Shown: positions 21,839-31,133 of the stretch, in pieces
Position numbering within the stretch: position 1 is the stretch's first letter
Layout: each line of letters begins with the position of its first letter
Assembly (NCBI GenBank): GCA_025765615.1
Contig: JAIVFJ010000044.1
Coordinates: 124,001-188,000, forward strand
Reading direction: 5' to 3'
Source: Zopfochytrium polystomum
Taxonomy: Eukaryota > Chytridiomycota > Chytridiomycetes > Chytridiales > Chytridiaceae
Length of the DNA: 64,000 nucleotides
Position numbers and translations under genes: made by a program
Notes under the pieces: generated by a model
Seen by the model: only the letters and a program-made list of their open reading frames with translations
What the model was told of the DNA's origin: nothing
Databases searched by the model: none

Positions 21839-24622
21839 ATGGGTTGGTGGCTAAAGCAGCAGCAGCATCATCACGCCACCACCACCGCCGGGTCGACCCC
21901 AGCGACAGTGACAGCGACGACGATGACGACGGCGCCGTCGCCCACGGCTGATAAAAATACCACGTCGAGCCCGACCCCCGCCGCCGCCATCGCTCAGATC
22001 ACAACACCGTTGCTGCTATCCAGCAGCAGTAGCAGCAGCAGCAAGCCGTCTGGCGCTGGCCCAAGGAAGAGCAGCGGCAGCCCGTCGTCCCCCAGCCCGC
22101 GAAGTCGAAAAGGCCGAACGAACCCCGACGGCGGCCATCACTTGTTTTCGTCCTTGCTCCCCCAAACTTCTTCTTCTCCCTCCACCACCCCTCAATCTCC
22201 ACCTTCTCCCCAAACAGCGTCTGCACCTTTGCCTGGGCTGCTGACTGTTGTGACAGGCCCCCCTCCTTCTTTATTGCCGCCCTCCGCTCAGCAACACAGT
22301 GCGTCATCCTCCCTGCCGTCCCGAGATCACCAAGTCGCGTTTGATTCGAGGTCGGTGCAAACATCGTTGGCTGTCTCGACAAGCCCAGTTGGCTCCACGG
22401 CGGCTCGGTCTTCCTCATCTGCTTTTTCCCCCCCTAGTTTGCCAGCGTCAGGGACGGCGGACCTGTCATCAACGGCAGCTTCCTCCGCCTCTCCTTCGTG
22501 GCCATCAATACCCTCACCGCCCCGCTCCCGCTCGCGAATGCTTACACGCTCCGCCTCTGCCCGCTCTTCAGCTCGCCACCCTTCATTGGGATCTGCGGAA
22601 ATGGGTCCACCGACGCCGCTCGACGCAACGCACGCCACGGCTTCCACGTTCTCATTTTTTCATATGCTTGTCCACCACAGCGGTAGTCACAGGACCCGGC
22701 ATCACCATCAGGCGCACGGTATTGACGAACACACAGAACCACATGCTAGAGATACTAGGACAAGAGCCACTTGGATGTCGACTTCTTCACAAGACGTGAT
22801 GCAGGGAAGGCGTCACCATCGGTCTCATTCTTCTCGTCGATCCAGTTCTTCCAGCCGCGCCGACAGCCGCTCCAATAGCCTCAATTCTCCACTTGTTGAT
22901 CCCACTCCCCAGCAAGTATTGAATCACGATAGCAGCGATGATTTGCTTCATGCCACAGCGGTGACTGTTCCGTCCGTCTTCAACTTGCATTGGCCGCTTC
23001 CGCGGCCCAAGTCAGTTGCAGAGGACAACTTAGCCCAGCAATCGACGACTGCCGCAGCAACCGCGGCCTCGCGATCGCCGCAACGGCGTTGGTCGTTCTC
23101 GATCCGCCTCCCGCGGCGCGACCCGTCCACATCTTCTCGCGGCAACCGTCGGGACTCTGCTGTTTCGCTTCCTCACCACAGCGCCGAGGATTCCAGCGAC
23201 GGCGAGTCGCATTTGGCTGGAGCGAGCGGCGGCAAACTGTTCAAGTCGTCTCGACGTCGTTCTCGTCAGTCGAAACAATCCAACCCCTCCTCCCCTCGGT
23301 CAGCGTCACCAGCTACACCATCATCTATGGACGAGCTCCCCGACTCGCTGGCGTCCGGCTCGGTGTCGTCCCAGACGTGGTCTGCTGCGGGAACGCATTT
23401 CCTGCAAGCCTCTCCTCGACCGCAGAATGTTGGGGGCGGAATGGTCATCCGCGCACCAAACAGCGTCTCGGTCGTTCCGCCACTTGCGCAGGTGTATTCA
23501 ACCAGTTCTCGGCGACCTGTATCGACCTCCAATCTCAGTGCGTTGGCTCCGCCTTTAGATGCGCCGCTTCAGGAGTCGTTTCGCGCTCCTCGCAACCGCG
23601 AGCGGCCCGCTTCGGCAACTCCTTCTTCCCCGACTTCACCGACTCAGATGAGCTTCCTTCGGAAAGCTTCCGCGGCGCCTGATCCGTTCCCGTCGCTTTC
23701 CGGTCGAGCTCATCGTGCTTCAACCCAGACAGCGGCCGCAAGGCTTCGTCGTGGCTCCGAGCCAGCACTCAAGACGGTCGCGGCTTTTTGTTCTGCCGTA
23801 CAAAGTCGTGTCCCACGAGATGTACCACGTGACGTCCCAGGGAGATCCAACCATCGCGCAGCGTCCGGTCTAGCCGACTCGAGCTCGACCCAGTCCACCG
23901 GCACGACGATACCGGCTTTGCCCGGAGGGCAGCACACGCCAGCGTCAGCGCCAGGGTCAGATCCGCCGACGCTCACACTCTCTCCGCCTTCGGACGACCC
24001 TCGCTTCAGCAGTCGTTCTGGTGCTGCGCGGGGGGCAATACAGGACGGTGCCGGCGCCATCGCCCAAGGAAGCGCCTCGTCGGTCTCTTCGCCAGGTTCA
24101 CGTTCCGGGGTGCCTCCAGCGCTGCGGAAGCGCACAGTGGCTTTCCACCTGCATCAGGAGAGCGGCGTGAACGCCCTCCCCGCAGCTGCGGAAGCTCGCC
24201 CGCCCCAAAACCACCACCACAGCCTCCCGCGCGACGGCGCGCATCGCGCGCACCGCCACTCGCAACTGCCTCGGTTCCCCTCGGCGCCAGTCCTCCTTGG
24301 AGGCTCCTCGACGGTGTCGGCGTCGGCGGCGGCGGGGTCTTCATCCTCCACCACCTCTTCCTCGTCCTTCTCAGCGACGCTGCTGTCTGCGGGTGGCGTT
24401 GTTGCGCCATCATCGTCGTCGTCGTTGTCGTCGTCGTTATTGCCGTCGTCGTCGTCTGTGCTCGTGTTTTTCCACCCGTGGTGGCGGACTGCGCCAGCGC
24501 GGCGGCGCGAGGCGCTTGTCGTGTATGCGGTCCTGGCGGTAGTAGTTTGTGCAAGCGCGGTGCTGGTGTATGGCGCCGTTATTGTTCACCTGCACGTCCA
24601 CGGAATCCTTAGCCGGCTCTGA
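21839..24622 (+). CDS. Ser-rich protein with a C-terminal membrane anchor, function unknown
   Basis: A single 927-residue frame starts MGWWLKQQQ. Almost all of it is Ser/Thr/Pro/Ala-rich and probably disordered, with basic Arg-Ser clusters (SSRRSSSSSR; SSRRRSRQSK) that look like phosphorylation-rich segments. A more ordered patch around residues 380-420 contains FNLHWPLPRPKS and RRWSFSIRLPRR. The last 45 residues are RRREA followed by a 22-residue hydrophobic stretch (LVVYAVLAVVVCASAVLVYGA) and a short His-rich tail. That is the layout of a tail-anchored or single-pass protein with its bulk in the cytosol. I recognise no family. The long uninterrupted frame and plausible codon use support a real gene. 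Its start was chosen at the first ATG after the GA tract. Confidence 0.6.
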   Translation: MGWWLKQQQHHHATTTAGSTPATVTATTMTTAPSPTADKNTTSSPTPAAAIAQITTPLLLSSSSSSSSKPSGAGPRKSSGSPSSPSPRSRKGRTNPDGGHHLFSSLLPQTSSSPSTTPQSPPSPQTASAPLPGLLTVVTGPPPSLLPPSAQQHSASSSLPSRDHQVAFDSRSVQTSLAVSTSPVGSTAARSSSSAFSPPSLPASGTADLSSTAASSASPSWPSIPSPPRSRSRMLTRSASARSSARHPSLGSAEMGPPTPLDATHATASTFSFFHMLVHHSGSHRTRHHHQAHGIDEHTEPHARDTRTRATWMSTSSQDVMQGRRHHRSHSSRRSSSSSRADSRSNSLNSPLVDPTPQQVLNHDSSDDLLHATAVTVPSVFNLHWPLPRPKSVAEDNLAQQSTTAAATAASRSPQRRWSFSIRLPRRDPSTSSRGNRRDSAVSLPHHSAEDSSDGESHLAGASGGKLFKSSRRRSRQSKQSNPSSPRSASPATPSSMDELPDSLASGSVSSQTWSAAGTHFLQASPRPQNVGGGMVIRAPNSVSVVPPLAQVYSTSSRRPVSTSNLSALAPPLDAPLQESFRAPRNRERPASATPSSPTSPTQMSFLRKASAAPDPFPSLSGRAHRASTQTAAARLRRGSEPALKTVAAFCSAVQSRVPRDVPRDVPGRSNHRAASGLADSSSTQSTGTTIPALPGGQHTPASAPGSDPPTLTLSPPSDDPRFSSRSGAARGAIQDGAGAIAQGSASSVSSPGSRSGVPPALRKRTVAFHLHQESGVNALPAAAEARPPQNHHHSLPRDGAHRAHRHSQLPRFPSAPVLLGGSSTVSASAAAGSSSSTTSSSSFSATLLSAGGVVAPSSSSSLSSSLLPSSSSVLVFFHPWWRTAPARRREALVVYAVLAVVVCASAVLVYGAVIVHLHVHGILSRL

Positions 24623-24653
24623 TGACGGTCTTTTTTCCTTTATCATGTTGAAC

Positions 24654-24826
24654 CTCTCTCTCTCTCTCTCACTCTCATCTCTCTTTCTCCCTCTTTCTCT
24701 CGCTTTCTCTTTTTTTTCCTTCTTCTCCGTTCTTTCTGTTCCACACAGACATTGCACCGGCACTGTAGAGGTGGCACTCACTTACTCACTCACTCACTCA
24801 CTCACTCACCCACTCACTCAATCTCC
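24654..24826. repeat. CT tract and (ACTC)n repeat downstream of the Ser-rich gene
   Basis: CT-rich sequence runs at 24654-24712. (ACTC)n runs at about 24780-24821. Both lie in the presumed 3' region. Confidence 0.8.
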
Positions 24827-25441
24827 TCTCAATTTTGTATAATCTACCTTTTTTTGTTTTTCTTCCTTCGTTTCTTTGTTGTTTCAAAAAGCAAAGGGAA
24901 TGGAGTGTGAAAATAAATACCGTTGTAAAAAGAGGTTAGCAGTATTGAAAATTTATTCTTACATCATCAGCATCATGAAACTGATTGGGGATGCACTATG
25001 AGTTTCAAATCTGTTGTGATTTTGATTTGGAATGAGATGAGGGGCAGCCAGAGACTACAATGGGGAAAGACTGTTCCAAAACCTGGGATGGAGATAAACA
25101 GCTGGTGTAGGGTTGGTTGTTTCTTGCAACAATCTGCAAGCCACATTGTGAGGACGACAGGCTGTTGAGCCTGTGACCTCAAAAAAATTAAGTGTACACC
25201 CACTTTTTAACTGGTAATTGTGAGGATTACCACCCTGTCTCAACCTGCATTTTGCTGGCAAAACGTGACTAGCCTTGGATTCCTACTCTCCTATTATTTA
25301 TTGGGTTTCCATACAGCCTCTGACTGGCTCTATATGTCTGCCTCTGAGCTCTACTTATTGTTAACTTATTATTATTCTTATTTATTATTGGCAACGTTGC
25401 AGACAGAAACACTCAGTCTTGATTCTAATTGCAGTTACAAG
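24827..25441. other. Unassigned DNA
   Basis: AT-rich unique sequence. No feature recognised. Confidence 0.4.
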
Positions 25442-25514
25442 GCTCCCTTGCTCAGTGATTGGAGCACTCCCTTCAATTGGGAAGGTGCCAAGTTTGAGAC
25501 ATGCTGGTTGACAG
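25442..25514 (+). other. tRNA-like sequence, probable SINE head or tRNA relic
   Basis: GCTCCCTTGCTCAGTGATTG resembles a tRNA 5' end with an A box. GCTC and GAGC can form a D stem. TCCC(TTCAATT)GGGA forms an anticodon arm with a CAA anticodon. AAGTTTGAGAC resembles a B box. The acceptor and T stems are poorly paired, so it is not a confident functional tRNA. Confidence 0.3.
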
Positions 25515-25561
25515 GCTGAGCAGAAATGCAAAGTCCAACTATGACTGGCCAATGACCCCTC

Positions 25562-27005
25562 TGTGAGACTACACCGAGGTCTCAGTGATAAAGTCTAGGG
25601 ATTTTATTTGCAAAAACAAGCGTACCTGTCATAAAACCGCAAGGATCAGGACCCCTATTATTATTCCCTGTTCTTTAGTTTCTAAGGCGTTATCAAAGTG
25701 TATTTGCAGCTAACCCGTCTTTATTATTGGGCCTGCTTTTACTACTTTCGTCTTAACAGTTTCTGTTGCACCAGGGTTTTCTCAACATATTTTCTTTTTC
25801 GGTGACTAATGGAGACTGCCTGACTGCCTTGGGATGGGGTGCCTGACAGGCTGTACCCCAAGCCCACCTAATTTATTATTTATTTTCAGCACTTGTACAT
25901 GCACACATAGGGTTGGGGGACTTAGAGCATTTGTGGTGGATGCTCCAAGTCAGGGGGTTGACTTGTCAATTTTCTCTCCCTCCGTTTTTGGGCCATTTCG
26001 CTTTTTTCTTTTTTTCTTCAATCTGATTTCTGTCCTTCAGCACCAATACACAGTCCCTTCAAATCCATCTGGCTCATGAAGGTGAGGGTAGTGAGAGATG
26101 GTACACACCCAGGTGTGTACATGGTCCTTTAGTGGGTCTCCTCTTAAGGGGCTGTGGGTGGGGAATGCAGCTGGCCCCACCAGCGACTGTGTGACATTGC
26201 TGGCTCTGTGTTGGAGTGAGGATCCCTGGCGCTTGCCTGCTGCGATGACAGTGGTGGTGGTGGCAGTGACGACGGCGTCGTCGTCCCCGAACTTCCCGTC
26301 CCCGTGAGGGTGTTGGTGGCTGCGTCTGGTACACCTGAGAGTTCGATCTACAAGCGCCTGCCTTGGTCCTATTGCTGTGAGGGTGAGATGTGTGAGTACG
26401 AGTGCGATGCGATAAAGCCCGTTGGTCGAGTGATCGTGCCGATGCAGCCCGGCAGGGTGTGTGTACGATCGCAGGTGTTTCCGTGTGCGAGTTCCCTGCT
26501 GGCGACCTTCCGACCCCTACATAGTCGACTCCCTTCTCTCTCCCCCCCCCCCGTTGCTGGCGATGACGAGGGCTCCTGCAGCACCGTCTGCAACAAGGGG
26601 CGCTAGGTCCCGCCCTGTCCGTCCCGTCGCTATTAACTGCTCCTGTTGTGTTTGAGATTAGGTTCCTGAGATAAAAACCCCCGTTTCCCTCTTCTCTCTC
26701 TTTATTCTGCGGTTGTGTTGCGCCCTTGGGAGTGCCCTTCCGTTTCCCCTCACATCAGCCTGCAGCCACGCGAGTAATCAGTGTTCCCACACTGATCCTT
26801 CAGAGGATTGTCCCTCTGAATGTTCATTCTTTGTGTTTGACACCCCTGTTAGACAGATCAGTAGGGATACTTTGCAGACGAGGCAAGTAGTAGGGTTGAA
26901 ACACCCCCTAGACAACCGCCAAATGAAGTTAGTTTTAGCCTATTATTTGTTTCCCTCACTCTATGGCGTGGATCCCAGGGTCAAAGGAGTGAGTAAAGTC
27001 TTACA
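25562..27005 (+). repeat. Family-3 dispersed repeat, fullest copy (1.44 kb)
   Basis: It begins TGTGAGACTACACCGAGG and ends AGTAAAGTCTTACA. The inverted copy at 16726 shows the intact end as TAGTCTCACA, so the family is bounded by the inverted repeat TGTGAGACTA...TAGTCTCACA. There is no open frame of interest inside. It could be a large LTR or a non-autonomous DNA element. No target duplication is evident (CCCTC and AGGTC flank it). The gypsy element sits 56 bases beyond its right end. Confidence 0.75.
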
Positions 27006-27060
27006 AGGTCCACTTTTGCTTTGGCTTTCGCCTCTCATTGGGCCTACTCTGTGTCATAGA

Positions 27061-27413
27061 TGTCAGGAACAGGGCAGGACAGGACAAGGCAGACAAGGAA
27101 CTGAGAGGAGTGATGATTGTATTGGAAACAATAATTCACTTGAGGGATGGGACAGGTCCCCCATCCCCCTTTTATACCTTTTGAGAGTGTTCCTTGTCAA
27201 GACTCCAAGAAAGTTCCAGAAAGAGCAATTAGTAATACAATGATACCAATGATACCAATGACAACAAGACAAGTCAGGAAAGCAAAGAAGGTTCCAGAAG
27301 GTTCCACAAGGTTCCATGAAGGAATGTTCTAGAAGGTTCCAGAAGGTTCCAGAAGGTTCCATGAAGGAATGTTCTAGAAGGTTCCAGAGGTTTCCAGAGG
27401 GTGATTCATAACA
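27061..27413 (-). repeat. 3' LTR of the gypsy element (353 bases)
   Basis: On the + strand it reads TGTCAGGAAC ... TTCATAACA. It is identical by eye to the 5' LTR except for 45 extra bases (within about 27325-27385) that repeat the GTTCCAGAAG unit plus the following GGAATGTTCTAGAAG. Confidence 0.93.
27207..27390 (-). promoter_or_regulatory. Heat-shock-element-like arrays in U3
   Basis: Alternating nGAAn/nTTCn pentamers occur in three clusters: 27208-27223, 27285-27306 and 27321-27386. The best run (27321-27360) is an unbroken series of inverted GAA/TTC units at 5-base spacing, such as TTCTAGAAGGTTCCAGAAGG. This is the consensus bound by heat-shock factor trimers. The arrays lie upstream of the LTR TATA box in element orientation. 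Confidence 0.7.
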
Positions 27414-27429
27414 TCATCTCCCCCTTTTA
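27414..27429 (-). other. Polypurine tract of the gypsy element
   Basis: In element orientation AAAAGGGGGAGATGA abuts the 3' LTR. Such a tract primes plus-strand DNA synthesis. It also encodes the last pol residues, and the pol stop TGA (27416-27414) touches the LTR. Confidence 0.85.
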
Positions 27430-30400
27430 GGCCTCTTCTGCAACTTGGTGGGGTACCTGGTCTTGAACTCAAGCAGAAGGTCTTGGCAGTGAGTGAGGTT
27501 TGACTCAGGCTCCCAGGTGTTGTCAGCATCTGAGTAACCTTTCCACTTAACAAGGAACTTGAGTGTTCTTCCAAACCACTTGGCATCCAAGATTTGTTCA
27601 ACCTCAAATTCCTCTTCACCTTCTACCTCAACTGGAGGAGGAGGAGGAACAACTCTGCCTGGAATGGAATTGGCCACAAACTTCTCTAAAAGGCTGACAT
27701 GGAAAACTGGGTGGATCTTCATGGATGCAGGGAGATCCAGCTTGAAGGTGACTGGATTGATTTGCTCCAAGATCTTGAAAGGACCCAACTTGAGGTTGTC
27801 TAGCTTGGGACTTGGTCTTTTGGTCTGCAAGTTCTTCCTCAGAAGCCAAACTTGCTGACCCACAGCAAGGTCATGGTCCATTCTGTGAGTGTTGGCAAAT
27901 CTTGAGGCATCTTCTTGGGCTTGCTTCAGGGTGGAGTCCAGGAAGGTGCTGATGATCTTGAGCTTATGTAAGTGTGAAGCCGCAGCAGGAGCTTGGACAT
28001 TGGATAGGGTCTCTTGTCCCAGAAGATCTCCTCTTGGATTGAAGCCATAGGTTGCAAAGAAAGGGGATAGCTGGGTGCTTGAGTGGAGAGAATTGTTGAG
28101 AGCAAATTCTGCCAGTGGAAGGAGGGTGGGCCAATCATCCTGTTGATAGCTGACATAGCACCTCAAATACTGCTCCAGAGTCTGGTTTGTTCTTTCTGTT
28201 TGTCCATCAGTCTGAGGGTGATAAGCAGTTGACAGTTGAGACTTGATTCCAAGGGCTGCTGTGAGTGCTTTCCAAAATTGAGATCTGAACTGTGGTCCTC
28301 TGTCACTGACGATTGACTGAGGCAGCCCATGGAGCCTGAATATGTGCTGCAAAAACAGGTCTGCTGTTCCTTGTGCATCTATATTCTCAGTGCAGGGGAT
28401 GAAATGGGCCAACTTTGTCCTTCTGCAGATGACAACAAGGATAGAGTCAAATCCATGGGATGGGGGCAGTTTCACAATGAAGTCCATGGATATTGATGAC
28501 CAAGGGCTGATGGCAATTGGGAGGGGCTCCAGAAGTCCATAGGGCTTGTGTCTGCTGGATTTGTTTCTTTGACAGGTTTCACAGCTGCTGACATAGTTCT
28601 TGATGTACTTCCTCATGCCAGGCCAGTAGAAGTCTCTGGAAACAAGCTCATATGTCTTGTGCTCTCCTGGGTGTCCAGCTGTTGCTGCATCATGCCTTGT
28701 CTTGAGTATCTCAAGTTTTTCCTCTTCTTGGCTGATTTGAATCTTGTGAGGCTTGGGGTCCTTGTAAATAGCATGGGCCCACACACTGTCAGGAAGCAAT
28801 GAAAGGTGTGTCTTGGATGGTGGGGTGAAACCATCTCCCCCTTCAGGTGCAAGGTCTGTTCTTCTTGACAGGGCATCAGCCACAGTGTTAAGGTGGCCAG
28901 GAGAATAGCACAGCTTAAAGTCATACTCAGAGAGCAGTTCAGCCCACCTGGCATGCCTCTGCTTGAGCAACCTCCTTGCCCTGAAGAAGGTGAGGTTCTT
29001 GTGATCCGAATAGACAGAGATGTTTTTAGAACCAGCCAAGTAGTGTCTCCAGAATTTGAATGCTTCCACAATTGCAAGCAACTCCTTGTCATGGACTGTG
29101 TAGTTACACTCAGCACTGTTCAGCTTCCTGGAGTAATATGCCACTGGATGCAGAGGAGCAGAGGGGTCCTGAGAGCTTGGCTGGGACAGAACAGCGCCAA
29201 GGGCATAGTCTGAGGCATCAGTTTCCAAGGTGAAGGGAAGCAAGGGATCCACATGCTTAAGGAGTGGTGCACTTGTGGTTGCTGTCTTAAGAGCTAGCCA
29301 GGCTTGCTCTGCTGCTGGGGTCCATTCAAACTTGGTGGTCTTCTTGGTGAGATCAGTGAGAGGCTTGGCTATGGCAGAATAGTTGGCAATGAAGGTTCTG
29401 TAGAAGTTGCAAAATCCAAGGAAGCTTTGAACATCCTTGATGGAATTTGGAGCCTTCCATTCAAGAATAGTTTGGATCTTGTCTGGTGCCATGGAGATCC
29501 CTTTGTCAGACACAATGAACCCCAAAAACTCAATGGAGGTCTTGTGGAATTCACACTTCTCCAGCTTTGCATAGAGGTGATGCTGTCTGAGTCTCTCCAA
29601 GACAGTCTTGACATGTCCCATATGGCTTGCAGTGTCAGATGAAAATACCAGGATATCATCCAGGTAGACAATGACAAAAAGGTCCAGAATATCCCTGAAG
29701 ATGTCATTCATCATGCCTTGGAAAATAGCTGGAGCATTGGTAAGTCCAAAGGGCATGACCAAGTACTCAAAGTGACCGTATTTGCATCTGAAGGCAGTCT
29801 TCCATTGATCCTGGGGCTTAATTCTGACCAAATTGTAGGCACCTCTGAGGTCAATCTTGGAAAATATCCTTGCATGGCTCAGTTTGTCCAGTAATTCAGA
29901 GATGAGAGGCAGTGGATAGCGGTTCTTGACTGTCATCTCATTGAGATCTCTGTAGTCCACACAGGGTCTCAGTCCCCCATCCTTCTTCTTGACAAAAAAG
30001 ATGGGAGCTCCAGCTGGTGACTTGGAAGGTTGGATGAATCCCTTGTTCAGCATTTCTTCAATGTATTCTTGGAGGGCCTTGGCTTCTGGTGGAGAGAGGT
30101 GGTACAGTGGCTTGAAAGGTGGGCTGCAAGTTTCATCCTTGAGTGGGATTTCACAGTCATAAGGCCTCTGAGCTGGTAGCAGGTCTGCCTTGGTCTTGGA
30201 AAACACATCAGCATAAGGGAGATATTCTTTTGGTAGCTTGGATGCCAGCAAAAGGTCTGATGGGTCCAGGTTGTCGTGCTCCTCAGCAGTGGGGCTTGAA
30301 TTCTTGACTGGGAACTGTGATTCTTGAATCTTTGACTGAGAGTTCTGTTCTTGGCAAAGACTGTGAGCTGTGGAACTTGAATCTTGAATGTGGACTGTGA

Positions 30401-31133
30401 ACTGTGGTACTTGAATCTTTGACTGTGGGTTCTGTGAACAAGAGTCATGGCCATGACTGTGAGCTCTATGAGCTCTACTTGAATCTTGACTGTGAACTGT
30501 GAACTGTGGAACTTGAGTCTTGGCTGGCTGTGAATCTTGAATCAAGGGCTTGAGAGCATGAGACTTGGGGGCTTGACTTGAGTTTTGGGTGACTGTTCCG
30601 ATTGGTGGAGGTTGGACTTGACCAGTGACCCAATCAATGGCAGGGTTCTGGGCTTGCAGCCATGGTAATCCCAGGATGACAGAGAATGTGGGTGAGCCAA
30701 GATCCAATACTTCCAGATTGACCATGGATGGTGGAAAGTCTTGGATGTGGAGGTTTAGCTTGGTTTCATGGCTGATTTCCTTGAACAGAGCATGATTGGC
30801 AAAGTGGACCTTGAGGGGTGTGGATTTCTTGATCGTAGGAATGGCACAAGACTTGGCAAGGGTGGCATCAATGATGTTGCAGGATGATCCAGAGTCTATA
30901 AGGGCCTTGGTTGTGATGGTTGACTTGGGTGAGAGTTGAATCTTGACATCCATGGTGAGTTGGTGGGGCTTGGAATCTGAGGTGTTTGTGGTGCTGGTGG
31001 TGGTGATGAAACAGGGGCAGCTTGGAGGAGGGTCCAGGGAATTGCCCCTCAGTGAGCCTGGACCTGGGAGTTTGGGTGCTTCTTCCTTGGGCAGTCCTTG
31101 ACAGCATGCTCCTTGGAGCCACAGTAAAAACAC
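27414..31133 (-). CDS. Pol polyprotein: protease, reverse transcriptase, RNase H, integrase, chromodomain
   Basis: The open frame is -1 relative to gag and overlaps its end. It has no good ATG of its own, so expression by frameshift is expected (its first codons lie inside gag). In order: aspartic protease ALIDSGSSCN; reverse transcriptase with KKKDGGLRPCVDYRDLN, then KIDLRGAYN and the catalytic YLDD; RNase H with ETDASDYALGAVLSQ and DHKNL; integrase with an HH-CC zinc finger (GHPGEHK, CETCQRN), the catalytic Asp in SMDFI, then SDRGPQF and a Glu in TDGQTERTNQ; and a C-terminal chromodomain (LVKWKGYSDADNTWEP). Chromodomains of this class guide integration to marked chromatin. No stop or frameshift interrupts it. 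About 1,220 residues would follow the shift site. Confidence 0.95.
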   Translation of the reverse strand: MFLLWLQGACCQGLPKEEAPKLPGPGSLRGNSLDPPPSCPCFITTTSTTNTSDSKPHQLTMDVKIQLSPKSTITTKALIDSGSSCNIIDATLAKSCAIPTIKKSTPLKVHFANHALFKEISHETKLNLHIQDFPPSMVNLEVLDLGSPTFSVILGLPWLQAQNPAIDWVTGQVQPPPIGTVTQNSSQAPKSHALKPLIQDSQPAKTQVPQFTVHSQDSSRAHRAHSHGHDSCSQNPQSKIQVPQFTVHIQDSSSTAHSLCQEQNSQSKIQESQFPVKNSSPTAEEHDNLDPSDLLLASKLPKEYLPYADVFSKTKADLLPAQRPYDCEIPLKDETCSPPFKPLYHLSPPEAKALQEYIEEMLNKGFIQPSKSPAGAPIFFVKKKDGGLRPCVDYRDLNEMTVKNRYPLPLISELLDKLSHARIFSKIDLRGAYNLVRIKPQDQWKTAFRCKYGHFEYLVMPFGLTNAPAIFQGMMNDIFRDILDLFVIVYLDDILVFSSDTASHMGHVKTVLERLRQHHLYAKLEKCEFHKTSIEFLGFIVSDKGISMAPDKIQTILEWKAPNSIKDVQSFLGFCNFYRTFIANYSAIAKPLTDLTKKTTKFEWTPAAEQAWLALKTATTSAPLLKHVDPLLPFTLETDASDYALGAVLSQPSSQDPSAPLHPVAYYSRKLNSAECNYTVHDKELLAIVEAFKFWRHYLAGSKNISVYSDHKNLTFFRARRLLKQRHARWAELLSEYDFKLCYSPGHLNTVADALSRRTDLAPEGGDGFTPPSKTHLSLLPDSVWAHAIYKDPKPHKIQISQEEEKLEILKTRHDAATAGHPGEHKTYELVSRDFYWPGMRKYIKNYVSSCETCQRNKSSRHKPYGLLEPLPIAISPWSSISMDFIVKLPPSHGFDSILVVICRRTKLAHFIPCTENIDAQGTADLFLQHIFRLHGLPQSIVSDRGPQFRSQFWKALTAALGIKSQLSTAYHPQTDGQTERTNQTLEQYLRCYVSYQQDDWPTLLPLAEFALNNSLHSSTQLSPFFATYGFNPRGDLLGQETLSNVQAPAAASHLHKLKIISTFLDSTLKQAQEDASRFANTHRMDHDLAVGQQVWLLRKNLQTKRPSPKLDNLKLGPFKILEQINPVTFKLDLPASMKIHPVFHVSLLEKFVANSIPGRVVPPPPPVEVEGEEEFEVEQILDAKWFGRTLKFLVKWKGYSDADNTWEPESNLTHCQDLLLEFKTRYPTKLQKRPKRGR
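31031..31076 (-). promoter_or_regulatory. Predicted -1 ribosomal frameshift signal between gag and pol
   Basis: In element orientation the heptamer C CCA AAC (31076-31070) lies in gag phase. It fits the X XXY YYZ rule. After a 5-base spacer comes GGTCCAGG (31064-31057), an 18-base loop, and the exact complement CCTGGACC (31038-31031). Slippage here joins gag directly to the pol frame about 20 bases before the gag stop. Confidence 0.75.
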
